Below, in pieces: positions 32,807 through 43,722 of a stretch of 64,000 nucleotides of DNA; the stretch's first letter is position 1; each line of letters opens with the position of its first letter. The stretch comes from Diabrotica undecimpunctata (Eukaryota > Arthropoda > Insecta > Coleoptera > Chrysomelidae), in assembly GCF_040954645.1 (NCBI RefSeq), contig NC_092803.1, positions 12,153,230 to 12,217,229 of the forward strand. Reading direction: 5' to 3'. A model generated the notes under the pieces. The model searched no databases. It was not told the origin of the DNA and saw only the letters and a program-made list of their open reading frames with translations. The translations under genes were made by a program, and so were the position numbers.

Positions 32807-34446
32807 CTTCTTCTTCTTAGCCTTCTGTCGTCCATGTTTGGACATAGGCCTCTCCCAACTCCTTCCATCGGTCCCTATCCTGAGCAACATATTTCCAATT
32901 TGTTCCGCCTATTCTTTTAATATCATCAACCAATCTCATCTGTGGTCTTCCTCTTGGTCGTTTACTTTCGTAAGGTCTCCAATGTTGTATTGTAGTATTC
33001 CAACGTTGGTCTTTTTGTCTAGCAGTGTGGCCCGCGAAGCTCCATTTAAGTTTGGCAATTTTTGTTGCTATGTCCTCGACTTTTGTTTTGGATCTTACCC
33101 AGTCGTTCCTCTTTTTATCTGACAGTCGTGTACCTAACATTGCTCTTTCCATTGTTCTTTCTGTTGTGGCTAGTTTATTCATGTGGTTAGGGTCCAGGTT
33201 TGACATCTATATGTCATGATAGGAAGGATGCATTGGTTGAACACTTTGCTCCTCAAGTATTGGGGTATTTTGCGGTTCTTAAGTATCCAACTAAGTTTTC
33301 CAAATCCTGCCCATGCTAGTCTTGCTCTTCCAGTAATTTCCGCACTTTGGTTCTCTTTGTCAAGTCTCAGGATTTGGCCTAGGTAGATATATTTCTGGAT
33401 TTGTTCTGTCTCACTGCCATTTGTAGTTATACGTCTGGGGTCATCTGTGTTTGTCATTATTTTTGTTTTTTTTATATTCGTTTTAGACCGACCTATTGGG
33501 AGCTGGCTGCTAGTTCCCCCATCATAATTTGCAGTTCCTCGAATGTGCTCGCTATAATCACTACGTCTTTAGCGAATCTGAGGTGGTTTAACTTGTTGCC
33601 ATTAACGTTAATGCCATAGGTTGACCAATTTGTAGTTTTGAAGACGTCTTCTAGGGCTAGGTTGAAAAGCTTTGGCGATATTACGTCTCCTTGTCTCACT
33701 CCTCTCTTAATGGGGATGGGATTTGTATTTTCGTCTAGTTGTACGATCATAGTTGCATTTTCATATATATTATGTGTTAGTTGCCTATATCTCGAATCTA
33801 TTCTACAATTATTAATAGCTTGTTCTATGGCCCACATCTCGATACTATCAAACGCCTTTTCATAGTCGACGAAGGCAAGAAATACGGGTAGTTGGTATTC
33901 ATTTGCCTTTTCTATCAATGTTCTCATTGTCAGCAGATGGTATGATGTACTATATTCTTTGCGGAAGCCAGCCTGTTCAACCGGTTGGTAATTGTCCATT
34001 TTGTAGGTTAACCGGTTGTTAATAATTCTCATAAATAGTTTGTATACTTGACTGAACAACGATATAGGCCTATAATTCTGTATATCACATTTGTCCCCTT
34101 TTTTATGTAAGAGTATTACTAGACTCTCGTTCCAGTCTTTAGGGATCTTGCTATTATGGAGACATCTATTAAATAGCTCTGTTAGTACAGGGATTGTTAA
34201 TGTCTTGCTTGTTTTCAAGAGCTCGGCAATTATACCGTCGTGTCCTGGAGCTTTATTATTTTTTAGCTCTTTTAAAGCTCTTTCTATTTCGAATCCCTTT
34301 ATATTTGGTAGTACTTCTGATCCCAAGTTTTTTATTTTTCTTTTGACGTTCTCCTTTGTTGTTTCATTAGGCTGGCCTTGTCTAGCTGTACAAGGATGTG
34401 TAGAAGTCTTCGACAATATTTGTTATTTTATATTTGTCCTTCTCTA
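32807..34446 (-). mobile_element. LINE with 12-bp TSD and a mutated RT active site
   Basis: The insert is flanked by taaattataatt at 32795-32806 and 34447-34458. The minus strand reads ITNIVEDFYTSLYS, then in a 307-codon frame ALKELKNNKAPGHDGI, YRPISLFSQVYKL, AGFRKEYSTSYHLLTMRTLI, AFVDYEKAFDS, GVRQGDVISPKLFNLALED and LRFAKDVVIIAS. The C-terminus (33457-32817) has QIQKYIYLGQIL, ILPIMTYRCQTW, ERTMERAMLGTRLSDKKRND, SKRPRGRPQMRLVDDIKR and EAYVQTWTTEG, then an aagaagaag tail. The catalytic box reads FAKD instead of FADD, and frameshifts lie at about 34410, 33480 and 33190. This copy cannot encode a working RT. Confidence 0.9.
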
Positions 34447-34487
34447 CCTAAATTATAATTATATTATATTATATAAATAGTATAAAC

Positions 34488-34766
34488 CTTTCCAGCCAGG
34501 TTTACGTATGGTATCCATGTGGTTTTGTAATTTTATACCAAATATCTCCAAAGCACAAAACCAAATTTTTGCTTATTAAAAGCTCTTGGAGAATAATTTT
34601 ATTAAAGTTTGTACAATGCATAGTGTCTATGAGATCTTGAAACAGCGTAAATAACTAATATTGCAACAAAATATTTAATACAGATTAGAAAATATCTAAA
34701 TAACTTTGATATTATCTTAAAAAGAAAATTATTATTATATTACCTTATCAACAAGGCTGGAAAGGT
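34488..34766. mobile_element. Small inverted-repeat element
   Basis: cctttccagcc at 34488 and ggctggaaagg ending at about 34765 are exact complements 280 bases apart. The interior is AT-rich and non-coding. No clear TSD. The adjacent LINE inserted just outside its left end. Confidence 0.4.
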
Positions 34767-34769
34767 CAA

Positions 34770-35755
34770 ATAAATATTCCCTTACCGACAAAATTTCCGG
34801 AAGTCGATGGTATCTAAATGTCTGTACAATACTGTCTATTGAATAGCTCGTCGTAATTAACTTTACGGGTATTTAAATCATACGATCATCTAGGAGGAAA
34901 TGCACGTAAAACCAACAATATTATAAGTATGTGATAAAGACTACTGTAAAAAGCATTAACCGGTAGATACTTTGCATAAAATAAGTATTAAATATACTTT
35001 ATATAATAATGTAATATTACCTTGTTTAACAGTATTTTTTTCCTTCCGATAAAGATATAGTCTGTGAATAGTAATTGTAGGAAATATGAAAACGAATTGG
35101 TAAATTTAAGATTAAATTTCAAATAATATGGTTCTACAAGTTATGCACAAAAACACTTACCTTAAATTGGTGTTCTTTAGGATTTGGTTAATTATGCAGA
35201 CCCAAATGTGATTACTCAATTCATCACTGCTCAATCCCTTCAATGGATTCCCTCCATGAACTTCCTGTTGGACGCGAGACGGTACCGCCAGATACGTAAG
35301 GTCCCGAAATCTTAACCGTTTTCGTTGAAGGTTGGAAGCGAAGTCGTACTTGTCGGTTAAAATCTACTCATTGGAGCATGCCCATTTGGATATATGAACG
35401 ATTGTGTGCGTCGAAGTAAAATCATATTATATCGCGCTTTTGAATGAAATGCGACCAATAAGCACATAAGGTTATTCTGCATCATTTCAAGGAAATATAA
35501 TTATTAAAGATCTAAAACTTATTCTACCCGAAATAAATTAAGTATTATAATAATATTCAATATAAAATAAAGAAATAGGGATTCCCGAACAGTCAGTAAT
35601 GTAAATTATTTTTCCTCTACTCTGTATAATTTTTTCGTACTTTTTGACTTAAAAACCGTAAAAATATTTGCACAAAATAAATTACAGTTACACTGATTTT
35701 CATAACAAAACCTATAAAGTTAAATGTTAGAAAACCAACTGCTGAACTACTAGAC
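34770..35755. other. No confident gene
   Basis: A minus-strand open stretch at about 35370-35170 reads KRLRFRDLTYLAVPSRVQ and GGNPLKGLSSDELSNHIWV, in a GC-richer patch. No family is recognised; it could be a terminal exon or chance. Confidence 0.25.
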
Positions 35756-35761
35756 ATTTGA

Positions 35762-35811
35762 GTGGATAAAGGTAATATGTCCGCGATTTTGGACATAATA
35801 CCTTTATCCAC
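35762..35811. ncRNA. Short stem-loop, 21-bp arms
   Basis: Arms 35762-35782 and 35791-35811 pair at 20 of 21 positions around an 8-base loop, gcgatttt. The loop side lies within a 79-codon frame of unknown meaning. It could be a foldback remnant or a small hairpin RNA; the stem is short for a typical microRNA precursor. Confidence 0.4.
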
Positions 35812-35859
35812 TAGAATTCGAAAATCTAGTGTGACATATTGCTTTAATACCTTCATATT

Positions 35860-37270
35860 ATTTTAATTAGCTAAAAATAGGTAATTTTAAAATTTTAGGC
35901 AGCACATTAGAAGAACAAAAAACCAGTAAAACAATTTTCTTAAAAAAGTGACATATTATGACCTTACCTTACCTTAAGAAACATACAGCCTTTCTTTACG
36001 TTTTTTAATATAAAAGATATATTAAATCAAAAAGTAACAAGGGACAAAACAGCCTTTGTACGAACGTTGTTGTATAAACTAAATTGTAGAAGGGTTGTTT
36101 GTACTGTTCAAAATATTTCAATTGTATGTCTAAACTTTTTGAATGTTTTTTGTTATAGTTTTTTCTCCTTTTAAAATAAAATTCTGTTGGCTACTGACCA
36201 GTATCTTTTAGATATACTGCAAATTAAAGAACGTTCACGTTGAAATTCACCATGTTTCAAATATTTATTTTTTACATTATATTTTCTAACATAATTGAAA
36301 GTCTATCGCAGTAGCTTGTACTAAAGACAAACTATATTTATATAGCCGTAACATATATTTTGTGTATAAATTGTATAAGCGAACAAACAAAATTTGGTAG
36401 CCATATTAGTACGTCACTGCTTCCCTTTTGTTTCCATGATAACGGATGCCTATCAGCAATCTCTCTTTGTTTCTGAAGTACGAAACAGCCACTTGAAAAC
36501 GGTCGTAAAATCTTGTGCTTTATAGTTTAAGTACGAATATGGGCCGGGCTTTTGAACTTAACGCGAATTTTACTGGCACAATGACATTTTAAAGGACTGA
36601 ACACACGAGATAAGCCCCCGGTAATATTTACATCGCAGATCGGTGATGCGCGGGGGAAGGACGATCGTTGTTCGAGGCAATTATTTCACGATAGGTAGAG
36701 ATCCACTCAAGCTGATGCTGAAAAAGAGGAGATAAAACTTTGGGAAATGCATAAAGGAGATTGCTTAGTGCATCAACTTGCAACGTTTAAAAACAGTGAC
36801 TTTTATAGAGATGGAAAATGTGACATTAAAAACAGGTATAAAAACGTATGGATACTGTGTCTGTATGATTCTTGCCTCTAGAGTTTAATGAGATTTTGTT
36901 TAATGCAGTTGAGCATCCGATGCATCACTTTTTGTCCCTTTTCTTGTATAAAGTTAAATGCACGCAAAGTTAAATGAGGATACAGATACCTTCTTCTTAT
37001 GGTGCGTATCTGTTCCAATCTATTTCTATCTACCTATTTAAAGTTATGGAAAAAATTATATCCAATACAAAAGTTATTTCAAAAATTAAAAATTCACATT
37101 TTTGGACTTTTAATCGTTAATGGACATATTCTTCGATCACAATACGGTTGTTTTGTTGATAAGAGTGAAACTAAAGCACCCTAGCTCCAAGAAAATCATG
37201 GATACAAGGCGGCTCAAACAAGACAAGAATATGCGGAAACGAAATCCAAATGAAACGAAAACTTAAGGAA
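35860..37270. other. No gene recognised
   Basis: AT-rich except 36540-36700. A plus frame at about 36740-36880 (EEIKLWEMHKGDCLVHQLAT) has no known family. Confidence 0.3.
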
Positions 37271-37287
37271 AGTAAAAAAAAAAGATA

Positions 37288-37570
37288 ATGCAGAAACTCT
37301 ATTCTAAAGAAATGAGAGGTTTTAGAAAAATCACAAGAACGAATATCCTTAAAAATAATAAAGTTGATATTATTACTGATATGAAGGAAAGATTGTGTCA
37401 ATGTACCAATTACATCCAAGAGCTATTTAATGATGAAAGAGAAGAACTAACATTAGAAACCACAGAGGATACTGGACCACCAATATTACGGAAAGAAGTC
37501 ATCTATGCCATCAAAAACACAAAAGAGAGCAAAGCTACCGGACCAGCTGATGTGCTCATCGAATTATTAA
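37288..37570 (+). pseudogene. LINE fragment cut at a TTAA
   Basis: The plus strand reads DMKERLCQCTNYIQELFNDE, RKEVIYAIKNTKESKATGP and VLIELL, the segment just before the RT domain of an endonuclease-RT LINE. The frame leaves the family at TTAA (37567-37570), immediately followed by ccccttcgcgccgg, which looks like a piggyBac-type end. The rest of the LINE is absent. Confidence 0.7.
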
Positions 37571-37720
37571 CCCCTTCGCGCCGGACCGTCATACGGCAAG
37601 CACAGTATAAATAACAACTGTTGTTGTCTATACTGTGCGGCAAGTCGCACCTATATACGGATTCGCGCGCTTGCCGAGTGGATTCGTGTGCTGACCATTA
37701 TCGCACAATAGAGTATCGCA
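37571..37720 (+). mobile_element. piggyBac-like end with an internal hairpin
   Basis: Starting right after TTAA, ccccttcgcgccgg fits piggyBac-type termini. It is followed by a hairpin, acggcaagcacagtata / tatactgtgcggca, around 37592-37650. The opposite end was not found, so this is a partial element. Confidence 0.45.
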
Positions 37721-37789
37721 CTATAACTAATTAAAGTTAATGTAATAATAACCTTAATTTTAGAAATAAAACTAATTAAATGTATATAA

Positions 37790-38100
37790 TGTATATATGT
37801 ATATAAGTCTGCCGTCAGAACTTTCTTCAGACGTTTCTAGTATTCTGAATCGTGTAGCGAGCGCCCAGTCATCGGCGTATCCGAACTTTCTTGACTGTGT
37901 TTCCGGCATATCTGCTAGGTATAAGCTAAATAGTAGTGGAGTACTACATGTACCACTATTTTCCATTGTCTCACTCCCATTTTCTACATGTTTCCACCTT
38001 TTTTCTTTTTTAGGCCGTTCTAAAGACCTTCTCTCATCTGGTTTTTCCCAAAACACATTATTTATAAGACGATTGTTGTTACTGCTTATCACACGTGCTG
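37790..38100 (-). pseudogene. LINE RT fragment with YADD
   Basis: The minus strand reads STPLLFSLYLADMPETQSRK and FGYADDWALAT, the RT catalytic region of a non-LTR element. It is preceded by FWEKPDERRSLERPKKEKRW, which I cannot place within the RT. Only about 100 codons remain, ending in AT-rich sequence. Confidence 0.65.
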
Positions 38101-38159
38101 CTTATCTTAGTCTATTGGCCTTTATATTTCTCACTAGATTTTCCTTTCCAAAGAGAGAC

Positions 38160-38360
38160 TCTAAAGAAATCAATTTACCAAAAATCTGTACGCCGTAAAA
38201 TAAAATGTAGCTGAGATATTTTTAAATAAAAATGTTAATGTAGAATAAACCGTTCTCCTTAAAACAACCCCTGGAGCGACCGGCGATTTTGACTATCGCG
38301 GTCGAAATCAATTTTTGAATAAAAATTGCATCAATTCGACGGTAAAAATTCGATATCTTT
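38160..38360 (+). repeat. Dispersed repeat, copy 2 (gcgaccggcgattttga family)
   Basis: Second copy of the repeat at 22660. Its right flank gatatcttttgatcagag and tatcctatcaac recurs inverted at about 39040-39073 (tgtcaataggacactctg, cagaagatatc), so the element may extend to about 39.1 kb with inverted internal arms. Confidence 0.55.
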
Positions 38361-38873
38361 TGATCAGAGTATCCTATCAACAAAAATAAAAATTCGTTTC
38401 AAAGGTGAAGAGAGCAGCTTTTTGCGTTATGCCGCAAATGAAATCAGTTTTTATAAAGGTGTTAAATAAATAAACGTTTTGCGAAATATGCCTAAAAAAC
38501 GCTGAATTTAAACCTTATCATTACAAACGCTTTAAAAGGTTTTAAAACTGCTTCTTTTCATTTACATAGGTAAGTTTTTCGAAACTACACAACCTTAGAT
38601 ACAAACTCTACATAATAACGTCTTCGTTGAAGCATTTCCCGTGACGTGCGATTGTTTGTGATGTAAAATTTTAAATTCAGCGTATTTAAACATAATTTAT
38701 AAGCCTTATTTTTGTTGGTCAATGAAAGTGATAAATTTTATTGATCTCATGAGAATCGTAAAAATCCACTAAATTCCTGTAGCTGGCTGTATACCATATA
38801 TCAAAAAAAATTTATTTAAAAATTTGAGTTACATTATTTGATTTTAGAATACTGTAATTCACATTTAATCATG

Positions 38874-38929
38874 TGCATTCAGATAGCACTGATGATGGAA
38901 TATTAATTCCGAAAATGTTCTGTGATGTA
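38874..38929 (+). ncRNA. Second hammerhead-like motif
   Basis: Core CTGATGA is at 38889-38895 and GAA at 38911-38913. Helix II is GGAAT/ATTCC with one unpaired T before it. A 2-bp palindromic helix III (AATGTT) is followed by C as the cleavage-site base. Helix I has GCA/TGT (one wobble) next to the core and a distal TGCAT/ATGTA. The layout equals the motif at 11225, with weaker distal pairing. It precedes cccgatagggtgtttt in non-coding DNA. Confidence 0.5.
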
Positions 38930-38934
38930 GCCCG

Positions 38935-39460
38935 ATAGGGTGTTTTAATATATACCTTATATAGGAATTTTTAAATAATTTGTTTTTAATCGTAAAAATG
39001 TCAAGAATTATAGAAATTTCGTCGAAATATCGAAATTTGTCAATAGGACACTCTGCTCAGAAGATATCGAAATTCTTTGCGCCACAGCAAACAATTCTAT
39101 TTTCAGCTAATTTTAAACTCATTTCATGACCAGCAGAAACTGGTAATAAAGTTTGTCCAGCTTACTTTTCTAATTGAAAATAGTTAAGTAAGTTTAAAAT
39201 AATTTATTAATTTAAGTATTAGTGTTTGTTCCTCTTCCGTATATCTTAGTAGTTTTAAAATATTTTAAGGAAAAAGTAAATAATCCTTAACACAAAATAA
39301 TTCACAGCGTTTTGAAATAATGTCAAATACTGACCTGAACGGCAACGATCACTTCACTCTTTGACAACATGGATCGAGTTTTACGTCAAATGTTCATAAT
39401 TCGCGTAATTGATTGGCTATAGAAAGCGCGCATTTTAAATATTAATGAATTAAACGTAGA
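38935..39460. other. No gene recognised
   Basis: AT-rich; includes the inverted arm matching 38350-38385. Confidence 0.35.
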
Positions 39461-39622
39461 TTTTTGAAGTTATACTTCTATACGCGCGCTCCACGTTGGA
39501 AATTTGTATGGGAGTGAATCTGTGAAATCATTACATATGTAAGATAATGAGTAAGAGAGAGACAGAAGATATATTTTCTCTCTCGAATATAAAAATGTTC
39601 CTTTTGTATATATATTTATTAT

Positions 39623-39635
<13 letters not shown>

Positions 39636-39674
<39 letters not shown>
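39636..39674. repeat. (AT)n microsatellite
   Basis: A run of alternating A and T of about 38 bases inside copy B. Copy C has a shorter, interrupted AT tract at the matching place. Confidence 0.9.
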
Positions 39675-39676
<2 letters not shown>

Positions 39677-39782
39677 ATATTTATTAATATTATTATTTAT
39701 GTAATATGTTTTGTACTATTTATTAAATGTTCATAATTATATTAGTCTTTTGTATTTCAAAATAATAATCTCAATAAATCAC

Positions 39783-39841
39783 TGTATGACCCAGAACTGT
39801 CTGTTACGCGGGAGACCAAGGATCGATTCCCAGTCGGGGAG
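39783..39841 (+). pseudogene. tRNA-Asp-like remnant in copy B
   Basis: The 3' half matches tRNA-Asp: ctgttacgcgggagacc for anticodon arm and variable region, gatcgattccc for the T arm, gtcggggag at the 3' end, then a T-rich stretch. The 5' half is lost and the triplet at the anticodon position reads GTT instead of GTC. Not functional. Confidence 0.7.
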
Positions 39842-39868
39842 GACTTTTCTATTAATACTATTACATGG

Positions 39869-41033
39869 TTTGCTGGGCCTATTTGTCTACCATCCTCATC
39901 TACACCATCCCTCCATCTGAGTTTTGGTCTACCCCTTTGTCTACTTCCCACAGGTTGTGACATAAGGATTCCTCTAGGAGGGTTGTTCTGCTGTGATCTT
40001 GCCAGATGTCCTGCACATCTTAGTCTTCCTATTTTTATAAAGGATACTACGTCTTTACCACCAAATATGTGTTTATATCTCTGATATATCTCGTAGTTGT
40101 ACCTCCTTCTCCAAACACCATTTTCACAGATGCCACCAAATATTCTTCTCAGGATCCTTCGTTCAAATATAAGCAGGAGATTTTCATTTGCCTTGGAAAT
40201 GGTCCATGCCTCCGACCCATATGTCAACACTGGTTGTATAAGGGTTTTGTATATGGTTATTTTTGTTTTTTGGCTTAAGTTTCTGCTTCTCATATGTCTA
40301 CTCAGTCCAAAATAGCATTTGTTTGCTAGGATTATTCTTCGCTTGATTTCTTCCGTCATGACGTTCTCCTTGGTGATCAGGGAGCCTAAGTATGTGAATT
40401 TGTCCACCACTTCAAAGGTAGAATTATCAACCGTGAATTGGTGGCCGATGTTTCTGGCTCTATTGTTGAGTGTTGATGCCATTATCTTAGTTTTATTTTC
40501 ATTTACTTGCAGGCCCATATTTTTTGAGGCGTGTGACAAGGTGGTATACATTTCTTCTAGCTTGCGTGTTGTGCGGGCAACTAGATCAACATCATCTGCA
40601 TATGCCAAAATTTGGGATGATTTATTAAACATGTTTCCTCTGCTGTCTATTTGGGCATCCCTGACCGCCTTTTCCAAAGCTATGTTGAAAAGGAGACATG
40701 CCAGCGCATCTCCCTGTCGCAGCCCAACATGTGTTTCAAATGCCTGTGATTGTTCGCCCTGTATTTGGACTTTGCAAACAACTTTACGCATTGTAGCCTT
40801 AACCAATCTTATCAGTTTATCGGGGATGTGGAATTCATCCATGGCTTCATACAATTTATTTCTTAGGACACTATCATAGGCCGATTTAAAATCTACAAAA
40901 AGATGGTATGTGTCGATATTAAATTCATTGGTTTTTTCCAGTATTTGCCTTAGCACAAAGAACTGACTGGCGTAATAGACTTGGGAAGGTCGAGGCTCTT
41001 TTATAGGGCTGTAGCACCAATGATGATGATGAT
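39869..41033 (-). mobile_element. LINE insertion with a 5' inversion
   Basis: One TSD, tattacatgg (39859-39868 and 41034-41043), encloses two parts. 40970-39869 reads on the minus strand QFFVLRQILEKTNEF, FVDFKSAYDSV, VGLRQGDALACLLFNIALEK, LAYADDVDLVART, KFTYLGSLIT, QPVLTYGSEAWT, RRILRRIFGG, KIGRLRCAGHLARSQ and RQRGRPKLRWRDG, breaking off at GPAN. 40971-41033 reads plus: a short LINE 3' end with gggctgtagcacca and an (ATG)n tail. That is the signature of twin priming. The minus frame has no stop over the RT and C-terminal region. Confidence 0.82.
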
Positions 41034-41754
41034 TATTACATGGCAAATTAAACATATGCGTAAGTAGAAAAGTTATGTATATTATTGTCATTTTTAAATA
41101 CTTATGAATATTGCATTTTAATTTGTATTGTATTATTATTGAATTATGTTGCACTGTATTGTAGTGTATTTTTCTTATGTATATTATTGTCATTTTTTAA
41201 ATACTAAGGAATATTGCATTTTAATTTGTATTGTATTATTATATTGAATTATGTTGCAGTGTATTGTATTGTATTTTTATATTAATAACAAAATAAACAA
41301 TGACTTTTACTGCAGAGTATGTGTAAAAAATTTTTGCATTCAACTCCTTTCATACATATATGAAAATAAAAATATACATTTTCATCAAAATATTGATTCA
41401 ATCCTTCATTTACTATACTCCTATTACAGGTCAAATGTTGTTTATTAATTGTTAGTAAGTTGTTATTAATTCTGTTTCTCTTTCTGCTATGTCTTACCTA
41501 TAGCATTACATATGTAATGAATGTGCAGATTGACTCCCAAATAAATTTGTAACGGCGAATGCGTGTATAGAAGTGTAAATTCTACCGGCAGTCCCACTGG
41601 ACTGCCACAGCCGTTTTTTTAGGTTAGGAATAGACCGTCTATGTATTTAACGCCGTAATATTTTTGAATTTAATCACGGAACTACCTTTGTCCGTCACAT
41701 CCAACTTAATGCGTTAGAAAGAAATCGAAAAACTGTGACGCACTGAAAAAAGGC

Positions 41755-41880
41755 TCTGAGAAGAATTTTACCGTCGAGTTGATACAAATTTTATTTAAAA
41801 TTGATTTCGCGCACATAATTGACATTCAAAATCACCGGTTAAGACATTATTTTCTACGCATACAGATTCTTGGTAAATCT
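41755..41880 (-). repeat. Dispersed repeat, copy 3, inverted and partial
   Basis: The complement carries the same order of words as 22660-22875 and 38160-38360 (acaaattttatttaaaattg, caaaatcaccgg). It lies just beyond the right end of TIR element copy B. Confidence 0.5.
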
Positions 41881-41884
41881 TGGG

Positions 41885-43715
41885 AAGCCGCAGGATAGAA
41901 AGAAATATTTTTTTAAGGTCCCAAAATGAACATTCTCAGCAAAATTCAGCTTGTTCAGCTATAAAAAATTATTTTTCCTGCTTTATTTGTTACATTGTTA
42001 CATTGATTACTGGATTAATAATCAGTAATGGTAAACTGTCAGTCTTAGACAATTCAATCATGGCTTACTTAAAATTTGTAAAAATTTAGACAAAGAAAAA
42101 CTTACTTTCCATTTGAAAGGTGGTTACTTATAATCACGACTTACTATCACGAAAAACACAAGGATGTATTTCTGTAATTTATAGATTACAAAATGGTACT
42201 GAACCAATTCATTTTTTTTTTGGTAGTAAGTTTTTTAATGAAATTTAAATCAGTTTGTGCCAAATAACATAATAATTTATTTTAATTGTCAATTTTTCGA
42301 ATAACAACAGCTTGATGGGTTAATATTTTTTAAAAAACAATTACATCAAAGTTCGTGAATAAATTTTGTAAAATATATAAAACACCAGCTTTTGATCAAT
42401 AATTCATAAAATTGTTAACATTGACTTAACACTACAAGTCGACGAACCGTAAAGTTGGTGTAGATTTTTTGCAAGAAGATAAATCCTACATCAAAGCTTT
42501 GACTGATGCACAACTGTTTGCAGTGGTAAATTGCTATTTACAAGAGCAAATTAATTTAAAACTAAATTAGCGTTTATGACATTTTCATGTTGCGTTATCG
42601 AGCTTTGTCAGTAAAATTGGATGGTGGTTAGTATTTGCTGATGTCAGCTTTTAATAAAATGGCTTTTAATTAGGAATGAATATTTTAATGCTCTCCATTC
42701 GTTAGTATGTTGTAATGTGATTATTTAATTTTAATTAGAATTTAATTAACCAAAATCTCATTCGGGTTTACAATGCTGGTACAGCTTTGTCAAAATATAT
42801 TCGATAAGTATACATTTTAGGATTGAAGAGAATATTAAAGCATATTGTAATATTTTCTATTGAATAATTTCCTATTATTTATAGGTTGGATATCATCGTC
42901 TATTTTTAACTTACCTTATTTGCATTACCTTATTTGCAGCAGACCGGAATAATTCTAATCATTTCTATCCATTTACCTACATTTTAATTGTAAATACATT
43001 TAAACCCGTTTATTAAATTTTTGAACCACAAAATTGCCCTTTAAAAGTTTCTTCCTAAGTTTATTTTTTCCTACACCAGTCTAACTGCACTGTATCTTTT
43101 CAAAAGGCGTACATGTTTGATTCTTTTGGGTTTATAATTGAGTATTTGTTTAGTTATAGTGTATTCTTATTATGTTATTATATTTTTATTTCATTTTTTT
43201 CTATTCATCCGTTTTCAAGTTTGACTTACTTAGTTTATACATTTACGAACAAGTTTCTAACTCTTTAATTATATAAAACTGCTGTTGTAGTTTCCCTTTG
43301 AACATGTTTGTTAAACCACTACGACCTCATAATCAGCGACTGTGATCGATCAAGTATCAAATGACACCCTGAAACTCCACTTTGATTTCAGGTGTGATTC
43401 AAGTTAATGGAAATTGCCGTTGGAACGTTAATGATGTGGTTTAGCACAGTCTACGCCAGTCTAGCACATTCGCCATTCGATACCTGCGGTTCGAGTTTCA
43501 GTAAACATTCGATAAGAATTAATTAATATCTCGTTCTAAATCAATTTCTAATTTTAAGTTCGCTGTTGGATCCATTAATTAAAAGGTTGATTGGTTGCTG
43601 TTGCATTACTAAACTATTTAGTTTGGTGGGGTGTGCTGTGTTAATTAGCGTTGTTATTCCTCTGGGAGTGTCTGTTCTTACTATAATCTGATCAGTGAAT
43701 ATTAGTGAGTAGCTT
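41885..43715. other. No gene recognised
   Basis: AT-rich. 43320-43520 is GC-richer and non-repetitive within the window but has no coding signature. Confidence 0.35.
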
Positions 43716-43722
43716 TATTTAA

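Larger units (their letters stand above)
39466..41620 (+). mobile_element. tRNA-Asp-associated TIR element, copy B, split by a LINE
   Basis: The left end gaagttatacttctatac is followed by gcgcgctccacg, tgggagtgaatctg and TTACATATGTAA. The right end has the inverted equivalents, then the palindrome ggcagtcccactggactgcc and ccgttttttt. It holds an (AT)n tract, a damaged tRNA-Asp-like segment and two tandem units of about 100 bases (41073-41174 and 41175-41277). A LINE with TSD tattacatgg occupies 39869-41033. Removing the LINE leaves about 980 bases, close to copy C. Confidence 0.8.

Noticed and set aside
39466..39484. gaagttatacttctatac at the TIR element ends resembles a recombinase site such as loxP.
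   Set aside because: The similarity is a few bases of AT-rich palindrome, and there is no spacer-and-arm layout or recombinase gene nearby.
40319..40879. 186-codon plus-strand frame.
   Set aside because: It is a shadow of the LINE RT on the minus strand.
40975..41033. Separate SINE with an (ATG)n tail.
   Set aside because: A single TSD encloses it together with the inverted LINE segment, so a 5' inversion of one LINE is simpler. The SINE alternative is kept as a refuting test.
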